Assembly: GCA_030645475.1 (NCBI GenBank)
Contig: JAUSMA010000060.1
Span: 1-64,000 of the forward strand
From: Nitrospirota bacterium
Lineage (GTDB): Bacteria; Nitrospirota; Nitrospiria; Nitrospirales; Nitrospiraceae
DNA: 64,000 bases
Reading direction: 5' to 3'
The notes below the pieces were generated by a model, which was not told where the DNA came from, ran no database searches, and saw only the letters and a list, made by a program, of their open reading frames with translations. A program made the translations under genes and the position numbers. Below are positions 44,650 through 51,673 of the stretch, in pieces (the first letter of the stretch is position 1; each line of letters begins with the position of its first letter).

Positions 44650-44988
44650 CTACTTGCAGGTCGTTCCATCGAAGTATTTGCAGGTCGATTCCCCTGATTT
44701 TATCTTCCAGCTTTTAAGCAGGGGCGGTTGCCCATTCTCTCTCATGTCCAGCACGAAATCTGCGAGGCCCGAGATCGGCAGTTTCTCGAGGTGCGGCTTG
44801 GCGGCATCGGGGACATCGATCCAGAAAACGGCCCCGAGTGTGGAGATCAATATCTTGTGCTCTTCCAAGTTGACGCTGATGATAGGGCTATAGAAACTCT
44901 TGTCCTCGGCAAAGCCAGGAGTCGCGATCAGGCCGAGCAGGATGAGACCGAACAATCCGGAGAGAAGAGTCGTACGCAGATAGGGCAT
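44650..44988 (-). CDS. Small exported protein of unknown function
   Basis: This protein of about 112 residues has a signal peptide (LLSGLFGLILLGLIATPGFAE) and a short mature domain with two C-terminal Cys (STCKYFDGTTCK), likely a disulfide. An alternative ATG lies three codons upstream. The beta-rich middle (IISVNLEEHKILISTLGAVFWIDV) resembles a small periplasmic fold. No family is recognised. Confidence 0.65.
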   Translation of the reverse strand: MPYLRTTLLSGLFGLILLGLIATPGFAEDKSFYSPIISVNLEEHKILISTLGAVFWIDVPDAAKPHLEKLPISGLADFVLDMRENGQPPLLKSWKIKSGESTCKYFDGTTCK

Positions 44989-45099
44989 GACGAGCACTCC
45001 TTCTTATGAAGACAATGAGGAGCGCATTATCGCATTGGGGCAGATGGGATACAAACTGGAAATTCTCAAGAGGTTTATCTCGTTTATCCGGTTTATGTA

Positions 45100-45137
45100 G
45101 TTTGTTTGGTTTCTTCGGGTCATGTAACCAAACAAAC
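45100..45137 (-). terminator. Perfect 12-bp hairpin after the JAMM gene
   Basis: GTTTGTTTGGTT and AACCAAACAAAC pair perfectly around a 14-base loop, starting 6 bases beyond the JAMM protease stop on the minus strand. The position fits the end of the sulfur-carrier transcript. The same GTTTG/GGTTT string style recurs near 55262 and 61260, so it is also a repeat (family C). Confidence 0.65.
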
Positions 45138-45142
45138 CAGGC

Positions 45143-45673
45143 TTAATTCGCGGTCGTGATGTGCGCCGCTGAGACCGTCCCACCCTTGATCCAGTAACAA
45201 CGTATATCGGGCCTCGACTTCTCCATGAGGGAGAGAATCAAATAGGCGGGGATTGGCAGGTTGATCTTCGGCCAGATTTCTTCGTAGTCGGTGGCAATCT
45301 TGATGTCGGTGATGGAAGGGCGCGCCGGGTCGTGAGGGTGCGAGTGGTAGACCACTTGTAGGTCGAGTCCTTTGTTTCGAATATCCTTCTTTGCCGTAGA
45401 AAAATCCTGCATATCCATTACGAAGGCAATTTCGGCTCGTTCAGCCGGGGAGAGCCGTTCCAGATGTGCAGCCTTGGCCGGATCGAAGGAAGACAGTTTT
45501 TCAGCTCCCTCGCTCGCCACAATATTTTTGATCCGATAGATATGGGTGACGGCGCCGTTGGTTCCTGCCAGCAGACCACAGCATTCGTAGGGGGCGAGTT
45601 CCCTGGCATGGGCCACCATGTCGTCGAGGATTGTTTGAGGAATGACGAGATCAGCCACGCTAGTTGAGTCCAA
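45143..45673 (-). CDS. JAMM/MPN metalloprotease (Mec+-like) for sulfur-carrier maturation
   Basis: This 176-residue protease has the complete JAMM zinc motif: the Glu in YECCGLLAG, HSHP at the centre and ARPSITDIKIA, giving H-x-H-x(7)-S-x(2)-D. Enzymes of this type (Mec+, HcyD) trim residues after Gly-Gly of sulfur-carrier proteins or release their amino-acid adducts. Two such carriers with extra C-terminal residues are encoded upstream in this operon. The start is unclear: the frame opens with TTG (45673) or GTG (45658), neither with a good ribosome site. A family A repeat ends 8 bases upstream and may have replaced the original leader. Confidence 0.88.
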   Translation of the reverse strand: MDSTSVADLVIPQTILDDMVAHARELAPYECCGLLAGTNGAVTHIYRIKNIVASEGAEKLSSFDPAKAAHLERLSPAERAEIAFVMDMQDFSTAKKDIRNKGLDLQVVYHSHPHDPARPSITDIKIATDYEEIWPKINLPIPAYLILSLMEKSRPDIRCYWIKGGTVSAAHITTAN

Positions 45674-45680
45674 TCTTACG

Positions 45681-45803
45681 CAGGATGCTCAAAACGTCTG
45701 TCCAGCGAGGCCGCAGCGAGAGAGGGTCCGAGGCGTACCCTCAGGGTACGTTGAGGATCCGAACGATGCGAGAACAAAGCTGGCGGGCGTTTTCAGCATC
45801 CTG
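45681..45803. repeat. Palindromic repeat family A, copy 3
   Basis: This 123-base element begins CAGGATGCTCAAAACGTC and ends GGCGTTTTCAGCATCCTG, with GCGTACCCTCAGGGTACG inside. It fills nearly the whole gap between the ThiF/MoeB stop and the JAMM start in the sulfur-carrier operon. Confidence 0.85.
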
Positions 45804-45806
45804 AGG

Positions 45807-46610
45807 CTAAATGGTGCAGCTGACCACATAGTCCATACTCAGATCTTTGATCTTCGGATTCTCGCCGCAGAGCGGGCAGGCCGGGTCCTTGGGACGGCGG
45901 ACCTTCCTGAATTTCATTTCGAGGGCATCGTAAATCATCAGGCGATCGGCCATGGTTTCCCCGATGCCGAGAATTTCTTTGATCGCTTCCGATGCTTGAA
46001 GAATACCCATGGTCCCGGCGAGGACGCCTAAGACACCGGCCTCTTGGCAGTTCGGAACCAATCCAGCCGGCGGTGGCTCTGGATAGAGACAGCGATAGCA
46101 GGGATAGCCGGCATGGGGCTTGATCGTCGTCAGCTGGCCTTCGAACCGGAACATGCTGGCGGAGATCAGCGTCTTTTTGGCAAAGAAGCAGGCATCGTTC
46201 ACGAGAAATCTGGTCGAAAAGTTGTCGGACCCGTCCAGCACGATGTCATACTCGGACACCAGCGCAAGAATATTGTCGCTGTCGACGTTCTGGTGATAGG
46301 TCTTAATCGTGATCTCAGGGTTGATCGCCGACAGGGTCTTACGGCCCGATTCCACTTTCGGCATGCCTACTGTCGCCGTGGAATGCATGATTTGCCGCTG
46401 TAAATTCGAGAGATCGACGACATCGCCGTCGACTAGACCGATGGTGCCGACTCCGGCGGCAGCAAGATAGAGTCCTGCAGGCGAGCCGAGTCCACCGGCG
46501 CCGATGAGCAAGACCTTCGCCTTGCTCAACTTCATCTGGCCCTTGCCGCCGACTTCGCTGAGAATAATCTGACGGCTGTATCGTTGAATCTGTTGTTCGG
46601 TGAGTTCCAT
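45807..46610 (-). CDS. ThiF/MoeB-family adenylyltransferase (copy 1)
   Basis: This 267-residue E1-like enzyme activates the C-terminal Gly of a ubiquitin-like carrier by adenylation. The ATP site is visible (VLLIGAGGLGSPAGLYLAAA, then GLVDGDVVDLSNLQRQIMHS), with the DGSDNFSTRFLVNDAC helix and zinc Cys pairs (CYRCLYPEPPP and CPLCGEN). It lacks the C-terminal rhodanese domain of MoeZ-type relatives. A paralogue is at 48482-49294. It lies 79 bases downstream of the NIL-domain gene in the sulfur-carrier operon. Confidence 0.92.
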   Translation of the reverse strand: MELTEQQIQRYSRQIILSEVGGKGQMKLSKAKVLLIGAGGLGSPAGLYLAAAGVGTIGLVDGDVVDLSNLQRQIMHSTATVGMPKVESGRKTLSAINPEITIKTYHQNVDSDNILALVSEYDIVLDGSDNFSTRFLVNDACFFAKKTLISASMFRFEGQLTTIKPHAGYPCYRCLYPEPPPAGLVPNCQEAGVLGVLAGTMGILQASEAIKEILGIGETMADRLMIYDALEMKFRKVRRPKDPACPLCGENPKIKDLSMDYVVSCTI

Positions 46611-46689
46611 GCTTCGCTTTCGGCTAGAGGTAAACGGCTAGAGCGAGAGGTTTGAGAAGGATTTTCTCTAGCCCCTTGCCTCGCACCCC

Positions 46690-46923
46690 TTACCCTTCAA
46701 CCACATCCAATTCGATCGGGTCGACGATGACGCCCTTCTTGCGAAGGCCTGCGACTGCCCGCTCGATTTCTGCGCTCTCTCCGGTCAGCTCGAGATCCAT
46801 CCAACCGGTGGTTTCACGGACGTCCGCTCGCCGAACGTTGGTGACCACCTTGAACTCGTGGCCGATCTGATAGATGACGGGCTCTTTGATTTTATCTTCC
46901 GGAAACCGCACATGCACTTTCAT
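46690..46923 (-). CDS. NIL-domain small protein
   Basis: This protein of about 77 residues is almost wholly one NIL domain, the ligand-sensing fold also found at the end of MetN methionine transporters and in NIL-ferredoxins (MKVHVRFPEDKIKEPVIYQI, DLELTGESAEIERAVAGLRK). Its preferred start forms an ATGA overlap with the MoaD-like gene; an ATG three codons earlier is possible. No Fe-S motif is attached. NIL proteins in some archaea take part in homocysteine synthesis, which fits its place between the carrier and ThiF genes. Confidence 0.85.
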   Translation of the reverse strand: MKVHVRFPEDKIKEPVIYQIGHEFKVVTNVRRADVRETTGWMDLELTGESAEIERAVAGLRKKGVIVDPIELDVVEG

Positions 46924-47207
46924 GCTTGGCATGATGAGCCTCCCGCAATGGCGGGCACAATCGAGACTTCGTCGCCATCTTTGAGCGAGGTCTCTTTGCC
47001 CTTGAGGAATCGGATGTCTTCCTCGTTGACGTAAATGTTTACGAAACGGCGAAGCTCACCCGTGTCGTCGCAGAGACGATCCTTGATCCCAGGATGCGCG
47101 GTGTTCAAGGTGTCGATCATCTCAGTGATACTCGTCGCCTGTGCGTCGACCTCGCCCTGTCCCTTCGTGAGGGGACGGAGTGGAGTTGGAATGCGAACTT
47201 TAATCAT
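46920..47207 (-). CDS. MoaD/ThiS-like sulfur-carrier protein with C-terminal extension
   Basis: This 95-residue protein has the ubiquitin-like carrier fold (MIKVRIPTPLRPLTKGQGEV to LKDGDEVSIVPAIAGG). The usual Gly-Gly end is followed by five extra residues, SSCQA. Thiocarboxylation needs a free Gly-Gly end, so a protease must remove the tail; the JAMM gene in the same operon is the obvious candidate. The start overlaps the threonine synthase stop as ATGA, and the stop overlaps the NIL start the same way. It is close to CysO-type carriers used in cysteine or homocysteine synthesis. Confidence 0.9.
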   Translation of the reverse strand: MIKVRIPTPLRPLTKGQGEVDAQATSITEMIDTLNTAHPGIKDRLCDDTGELRRFVNIYVNEEDIRFLKGKETSLKDGDEVSIVPAIAGGSSCQA

Positions 47208-48454
47208 GCGTCACCACCACCGTTCTTTCCCATCTTAAAGGTTTTCTCGAAACTTGCGAGACTCGGCTGAATGCGGTGAGGCTTGCCGACCGCATCGATC
47301 ACCGCTTCCTGCGTCTTCAAGCCGTTGCCGGTGATATAGGCGACTGTTACGTCGCCCTTCTTGATCGTGCCTTGTTTCACCAGCTTTTGGAGCACACCGA
47401 TCGTCACGCCGCCGGCCGTTTCTGCGAAGATGCCTTCCGTCTGCGCCAGTAGTTTGATGCCTTCCACCACTTCGTCGTCCGACACCATGTCCATGGAGCC
47501 CTTGCTCTCGGCCGTCGCCTTGAGGGCGTAGTACCCGTCTGCGGGGTTGCCGATGGCCAGGGACTTGGCGATGGTTTTCGGCTTTACCGGTTTGAAGAAA
47601 TCCCGTCCCGCCTTGAACGCCGTCGAAATAGGGGAGCAACCTTCGGCTTGCGCGCCGTTGATCTTGGTGCGCACGTCGTCGACGAGTCCCAAGGTTTTCA
47701 TTTCATGGAGGCCCTTCCAGATCTTGGTCAGGAGCGAGCCTGAGGCCATCGGGATGACCACTTGGTCCGGCGTGCGCCAGCCGAGTTGTTCCACCGTTTC
47801 ATAGGCGAGCGTCTTCGAGCCTTCCGCATAGTAAGGCCGCACGTTGATATTCACAAAGGCCCAGGCATATTCACCGGCAATTTCGCTGCAGAGACGGTTG
47901 ACGTCGTCGTAATTGCCTTCGACCTCGACCACGTTGGGTTTATAGATCAAATTGCCCAGGACCTTCGCGGCTTCTAAATCGCCGGGAATGAACACGTAGG
48001 CGCGCATGCCAGCGGCAGCCGCATGGGCGGCGACGGAATTCGCCAGATTGCCGGTCGAGGCACAGGCGATGGTTTCAAATCCCAATTCGCGAGCCCTGGT
48101 GATGGCGACCGCGACCACGCGATCTTTGAACGAGAGCGTCGGATGATTCACCGTATCGTTCTTAATATAGAGCTCGTCCAATCCGAGGTAGGCGCCAAGG
48201 TTCTTGGCGCGCACCAGCGGGGTCATTCCGGCATGCGGGCCGAGGAAGGTCGGCCCTTCCACCGGCAGCAAATCGGCGTATCGCCAGATGCTCAGTGGTC
48301 CGTCCTGGATCTTCTTGCGGGAAATGTTCTTTTTGATCTCCTCGTAGTTGTACTTCACTTCGAGGGGACCGAAGCACATCTCGCAGACGTGAATCGCTTT
48401 GGTCGGATATTCTTTTCCGCACTCGCGGCAGACTAGCGCTTTCATTTTGGTCAT
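47204..48454 (-). CDS. thrC: Threonine synthase
   Basis: This 416-residue PLP enzyme starts at the ATG behind GAGGTGGAG, 8 codons inside the longest frame. An N-terminal zinc-ribbon-like segment (CRECGKEYPTKAIHVCEMC) precedes the fold II PLP domain, with the lysine in TLSFKDR and the loop CASTGNLANSVAAHAAAAGM. GITGNGLK near the end fits ThrC. It would convert O-phosphohomoserine to threonine. Its coupling by ATGA to a sulfur carrier is unusual for threonine synthesis alone and suggests a link to homocysteine formation. Confidence 0.92.
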   Translation of the reverse strand: MTKMKALVCRECGKEYPTKAIHVCEMCFGPLEVKYNYEEIKKNISRKKIQDGPLSIWRYADLLPVEGPTFLGPHAGMTPLVRAKNLGAYLGLDELYIKNDTVNHPTLSFKDRVVAVAITRARELGFETIACASTGNLANSVAAHAAAAGMRAYVFIPGDLEAAKVLGNLIYKPNVVEVEGNYDDVNRLCSEIAGEYAWAFVNINVRPYYAEGSKTLAYETVEQLGWRTPDQVVIPMASGSLLTKIWKGLHEMKTLGLVDDVRTKINGAQAEGCSPISTAFKAGRDFFKPVKPKTIAKSLAIGNPADGYYALKATAESKGSMDMVSDDEVVEGIKLLAQTEGIFAETAGGVTIGVLQKLVKQGTIKKGDVTVAYITGNGLKTQEAVIDAVGKPHRIQPSLASFEKTFKMGKNGGGDA

Positions 48455-48481
48455 GGTGACTCCACCTCGCTGCGTCAATGG

Positions 48482-49294
48482 TTACGGCCGGACGGCACAG
48501 CCGGCAAAAGGATCGCCGTCGTCGAACAATTCGGTAATCGTCGGGTGCGCACCACAGAGGGCGCAATCGGGATTTCGCTTTATCTTAATCTCTCGGAACT
48601 GGGTCTTGCGTGCATCGAAGTCCAGGAATCGGTTCGTCAACGGCTGTCCGATGCCTAAGACCAGTTTCAACGCTTCCGTTGCCTGGATCGTGCCGATGAT
48701 CCCGGCCAATACGCCGATCACGCCCGCTTCCTGGCAGGAGGCGACCAGCCCGGCCGGCGGCGGCGTCTTGAACACGCAACGATAACAGGCTGACTGCTTC
48801 GGCACAATGGTCGTCACCCGTCCATCGAAGCGGAGGATGCCGCCGTGGACCAACGGTTTCCCGGCAAAGAAGCAGGCGTCGTTGATCAGAAACTTGGCGG
48901 TAAAGTTATCGACCCCGTCGATCACGACGTCGTACTCGCTGATGATCTTTAACGCATTGCCCGCGGTGAGCCGCTCTTCGTACATCGAGACCTGGACGTC
49001 GGGATTTAAGCCTTGAATTTTTTCCTTGCCCGAGAGGACTTTCGGGCGGCCCACATCCGACGTGTGATGGAGAATCTGACGTTGCAAGTTGGTCAGATCT
49101 ACCACGTCGCTATCGATGAGTCCGATCGTGCCGACTCCGGCCGCGGCCAAATAGAGGGCAACGGGCGACCCCAGGCCTCCCGCGCCGACCAGGAGAATCT
49201 TGGCCTTGGCGATCTTCTTCTGCCCCTTGCCACCGACCTCCGGTAGCAGGATATGGCGGCTGTAGCGGCTTATCTGATCTTCAGTAAATTCCAT
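48482..49294 (-). CDS. ThiF/MoeB-family adenylyltransferase (copy 2)
   Basis: This 270-residue paralogue of copy 1 carries the same set: ILLVGAGGLGSPVALYLAAA, IDSDVVDLTNLQRQILHH, DGVDNFTAKFLINDAC, and zinc Cys pairs CYRCVFKTPPP and CALCGAH. Rhodanese is absent here too. It sits between thrC (27 bases) and repeat copy 4. Two ThiF proteins next to two carriers suggest that each serves its own partner. Confidence 0.92.
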   Translation of the reverse strand: MEFTEDQISRYSRHILLPEVGGKGQKKIAKAKILLVGAGGLGSPVALYLAAAGVGTIGLIDSDVVDLTNLQRQILHHTSDVGRPKVLSGKEKIQGLNPDVQVSMYEERLTAGNALKIISEYDVVIDGVDNFTAKFLINDACFFAGKPLVHGGILRFDGRVTTIVPKQSACYRCVFKTPPPAGLVASCQEAGVIGVLAGIIGTIQATEALKLVLGIGQPLTNRFLDFDARKTQFREIKIKRNPDCALCGAHPTITELFDDGDPFAGCAVRP

Positions 49295-49317
49295 GATGTT
49301 CAGTTGGTGAATCTAAA

Positions 49318-49440
49318 AGGATGCTCAAAATGGTTTTCCAGCGAGGCCGCAGGCGAGAGAAAACCGGAGGCGTACCCTCGGGGGTACGTTGAGGATTTTC
49401 TTGAGCCGAGAACGAAGGTGGAAGCCATTTTCAGCGTCCT
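49318..49440. repeat. Palindromic repeat family A, copy 4
   Basis: This 123-base element begins AGGATGCTCAAAATGG and ends CCATTTTCAGCGTCCT, with GCGTACCCTCGGGGGTACG inside. It fills the gap between cysM and ThiF copy 2, touching the cysM stop codon. Orientation is the same as copy 3. Confidence 0.85.
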
Positions 49441-50369
49441 TAAATATTAAAGTACTTCTCGATGCTGATATACCGTTCTCCGGTATCGCAGAGGATCGTG
49501 ACCACGTTCTTGCCCGGTCCCAATTCCTGGGCGACTTTCTGTGCGGCGAACACATTGGCTCCCGCGGAGATTCCCACCAGGAGACCTTCTTTCTTCGAAA
49601 GCTGCTTGGCCGTTTGATAGGCTTCGTCGTCGGTCACGGTCATCACCCGATCGATGATGGCCCGGTTCAACACTTTCGGGATGAATCCTGCGCCGATACC
49701 TTGAATCTTATGCGGCCCCGGTTCTCCGCCCGACAAGACCGGCGACCCGGCCGGTTCCACGGCGATCACCTTCACGTCGCGATTCCGTTCCTTGAACAGT
49801 TCTCCGCATCCGGTAATCGTGCCGCCGGTGCCAACCGCCGCGACGAAGGCATCGATCTTTCCTTCGAGCGCATCCAGAATCTCGAGCGCGGTGGTCTTCT
49901 TATGCATCGCCGGATTCGCCGGATTGGAAAACTGATCCGGCATATAGTACGACGGATTTTGCGCGATGATACTTTCCGCCTCGCGGATCGAGCCCTTCAT
50001 CCCTTCCCAGGCCGGCGTCAAGACGAGCTGTGCGCCGTAGGAGGACAAAAGACTGGCCCGCTCCATGCTCATGCTCTCCGGCATGACGAGAATCAACTTA
50101 TACCCACGGACCGCGGCGACCAATGCCAGTCCGATCCCGGTGTTTCCACTCGTGGGCTCGACGATCGTGCCGCCGGGCTTCAAATGACCCAGGCGTTCCG
50201 CCTCGTTGATCATGTTGAGACAGATCCGGTCCTTGATGCTCCCGCCAGGATTAAAGAACTCGACCTTTCCGTAGATCGTCGCTCCGCCAGCAGGGGAGAG
50301 CCGGTTCAGACGGACAAGGGGAGTCCGCCCGATGAGTTCGGTAATATCCTTGTGCAGCGGCATCGTCAC
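49440..50369 (-). CDS. cysM: Cysteine synthase (CysM/CysK family)
   Basis: This PLP enzyme of about 307 residues makes cysteine from an activated serine and a sulfur donor. The lysine lies in NPGGSIKDRICLNMI, with the phosphate loop TSGNTGIGLALVAAVRG and GTGGTITG. The GTG start overlaps the ThiS stop as GTGA; an ATG two codons on is equally likely. In this operon the sulfur donor is probably the thiocarboxylated carrier, as in the mycobacterial CysM-CysO pair, rather than sulfide. The acceptor could be O-acetyl- or O-phosphoserine; the sequence does not settle this by eye. Confidence 0.92.
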   Translation of the reverse strand: MTMPLHKDITELIGRTPLVRLNRLSPAGGATIYGKVEFFNPGGSIKDRICLNMINEAERLGHLKPGGTIVEPTSGNTGIGLALVAAVRGYKLILVMPESMSMERASLLSSYGAQLVLTPAWEGMKGSIREAESIIAQNPSYYMPDQFSNPANPAMHKKTTALEILDALEGKIDAFVAAVGTGGTITGCGELFKERNRDVKVIAVEPAGSPVLSGGEPGPHKIQGIGAGFIPKVLNRAIIDRVMTVTDDEAYQTAKQLSKKEGLLVGISAGANVFAAQKVAQELGPGKNVVTILCDTGERYISIEKYFNI

Positions 50370-50566
50370 CGGCCACCTCCCATATAGAACAAGAACTCGA
50401 CTCGGTCGCCCTCGTTCAGGCTGGTGGTGGCGAGAAGATTCCGGTCTAACACAGCGTCGTTGACTTCGACCGCAACCATTTGCGGTTCGATTTTTTTGGT
50501 CTGGAGAAGGTCGAGGACCGTTCCTCCTGAAATCTCTTCTGGCTTGCCATTGATTTTGACCTGCAT
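50366..50566 (-). CDS. ThiS-like sulfur-carrier protein ending GGGR
   Basis: This 66-residue carrier starts at an ATG behind TAGGAG; the longer frame from 50608 is not supported. The fold is ThiS-like (MQVKINGKPEEISGGTVLDL, then VEFLFYMGGGR). The final Arg means that the Gly-Gly is not exposed, so trimming is needed before adenylation. It is the first gene of the operon and overlaps cysM as GTGA, which makes it the natural sulfur donor for CysM. No thiamine gene lies nearby. Confidence 0.88.
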   Translation of the reverse strand: MQVKINGKPEEISGGTVLDLLQTKKIEPQMVAVEVNDAVLDRNLLATTSLNEGDRVEFLFYMGGGR

Positions 50567-50716
50567 GAAGACTCCTAATATGGCCCAGAGATTAAACAAT
50601 TTCAACACGTTATCAAACGGACTTTGCCGTTGTCAAGGCAACGAAATGGGCCGGTTGGTGGCTTGACTTTGTTTGTGATCCGCCGCCACTATGCCATCTT
50701 TTGGAGGCGTGATTGC

Positions 50717-51094
50717 ATGTGGAAACGCAATTTCATGTTCCGGTCCGCTGAGGCCATTCCGCTCAAAGAATCCGAAAACGAGCTGTTTCACGATACCGAT
50801 CCCGCCATGGATAGCGCCGGACTCGAGTTAGAGAAGTTTTTATCCGTGTGGATTCAAGGCGAGGGGGAAGACGAAAAGCCGACGATCTTTACGAACATGT
50901 ATGTCCGCACGGCCACGTTGGATTTTCAGAAGCGGGTCGGATTTCTCCAACCCCTCCAAGGCCGCACACACCAGATCAAACAGTTGCTCACGCCGGGCCA
51001 AAAGCAGTTTCTGCAGCAATGGCTCTCTACCACGGCGCCCGAGGCCTGGGAGGCCACGGACGAACATTTCAAAATGTTGTTTGAGCTCGACTAA
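50717..51094 (+). CDS. Small cytosolic protein of unknown function
   Basis: This 125-residue protein starts at an ATG behind GGAGG. It has no signal or membrane segment. Features are an acidic N-terminal half (VWIQGEGEDEKPTIFTNMYV) and a basic helical part with KQLLTPGQKQFLQQWLST. It is the first gene of a probable transcript with the PLD-type nuclease 14 bases on, and diverges from the sulfur-carrier operon. No family is recognised. Confidence 0.7.
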   Translation: MWKRNFMFRSAEAIPLKESENELFHDTDPAMDSAGLELEKFLSVWIQGEGEDEKPTIFTNMYVRTATLDFQKRVGFLQPLQGRTHQIKQLLTPGQKQFLQQWLSTTAPEAWEATDEHFKMLFELD

Positions 51095-51108
51095 CTGGGA
51101 GCCTGCAA

Positions 51109-51669
51109 TTGTCATCTATGAGCGCAGGCCTTGCCCACTCCATCATCCGGTCGCTGGCTCTCGTCGCCCTGCTGCTCACGGTTCCGGTCGGGGCCGGCTG
51201 GGCGGCCACGGTGGAGGTCTACTATGCACCGGACGATGCGCCACTCGATCGCCTGACGGCGCTCTACGGACAGGCCAAACGTTATCTCTACGTGGCGGTC
51301 TATGGGCTGACCACCCCTCGCGCCGTGGAGGCGATGGTCGCGGCGAAGAAGCGGGGCGTCGATGTGCGATTGATCACCGACCGGCAGCGCACCGAGGACG
51401 TCAAGCAGCGCGCGGCGCTGCATACGTTGCATCTGGCCGACATTCCTATTCTGGTCAACGAGCACGACGGGTTGATGCATCTGAAGCAGGCCGTGATCGA
51501 CGATGAGGTGAACGCCTCCGGCTCGATGAACCATACGACCAGCGGCAACCGTTATAACGATGAGCGGCTCGATATCATCACCGATCGTGCGATCTCCGTA
51601 AAAGCCAGGGAGAAATTCCTGATGATGTGGAACGATCACACGAGGTATCGGGCCTGGGACGCCCACTGA
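51109..51669 (+). CDS. Exported phospholipase-D-family nuclease-like protein
   Basis: This 186-residue protein has a signal peptide (LALVALLLTVPVGAGWAA) and one PLD catalytic motif (HLKQAVIDDEVNASGSMN, the HxKxxxxD...GSxN pattern). Single-motif proteins of this size include the dimeric Nuc endonuclease, which forms the active site across two subunits. The TTG start at 51109 is 7 bases from GGGAG; an ATG three codons on is an alternative. A periplasmic nuclease or phospholipase is the likely role. The FAD monooxygenase gene follows 4 bases after the stop. Confidence 0.87.
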   Translation: MSSMSAGLAHSIIRSLALVALLLTVPVGAGWAATVEVYYAPDDAPLDRLTALYGQAKRYLYVAVYGLTTPRAVEAMVAAKKRGVDVRLITDRQRTEDVKQRAALHTLHLADIPILVNEHDGLMHLKQAVIDDEVNASGSMNHTTSGNRYNDERLDIITDRAISVKAREKFLMMWNDHTRYRAWDAH

Positions 51670-51673
51670 GACC

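Noticed and set aside
50566-50608. An N-terminal extension of the ThiS-like carrier
   Set aside because: The internal ATG follows TAGGAG and gives the normal ThiS start; the extension is hydrophobic and out of family.
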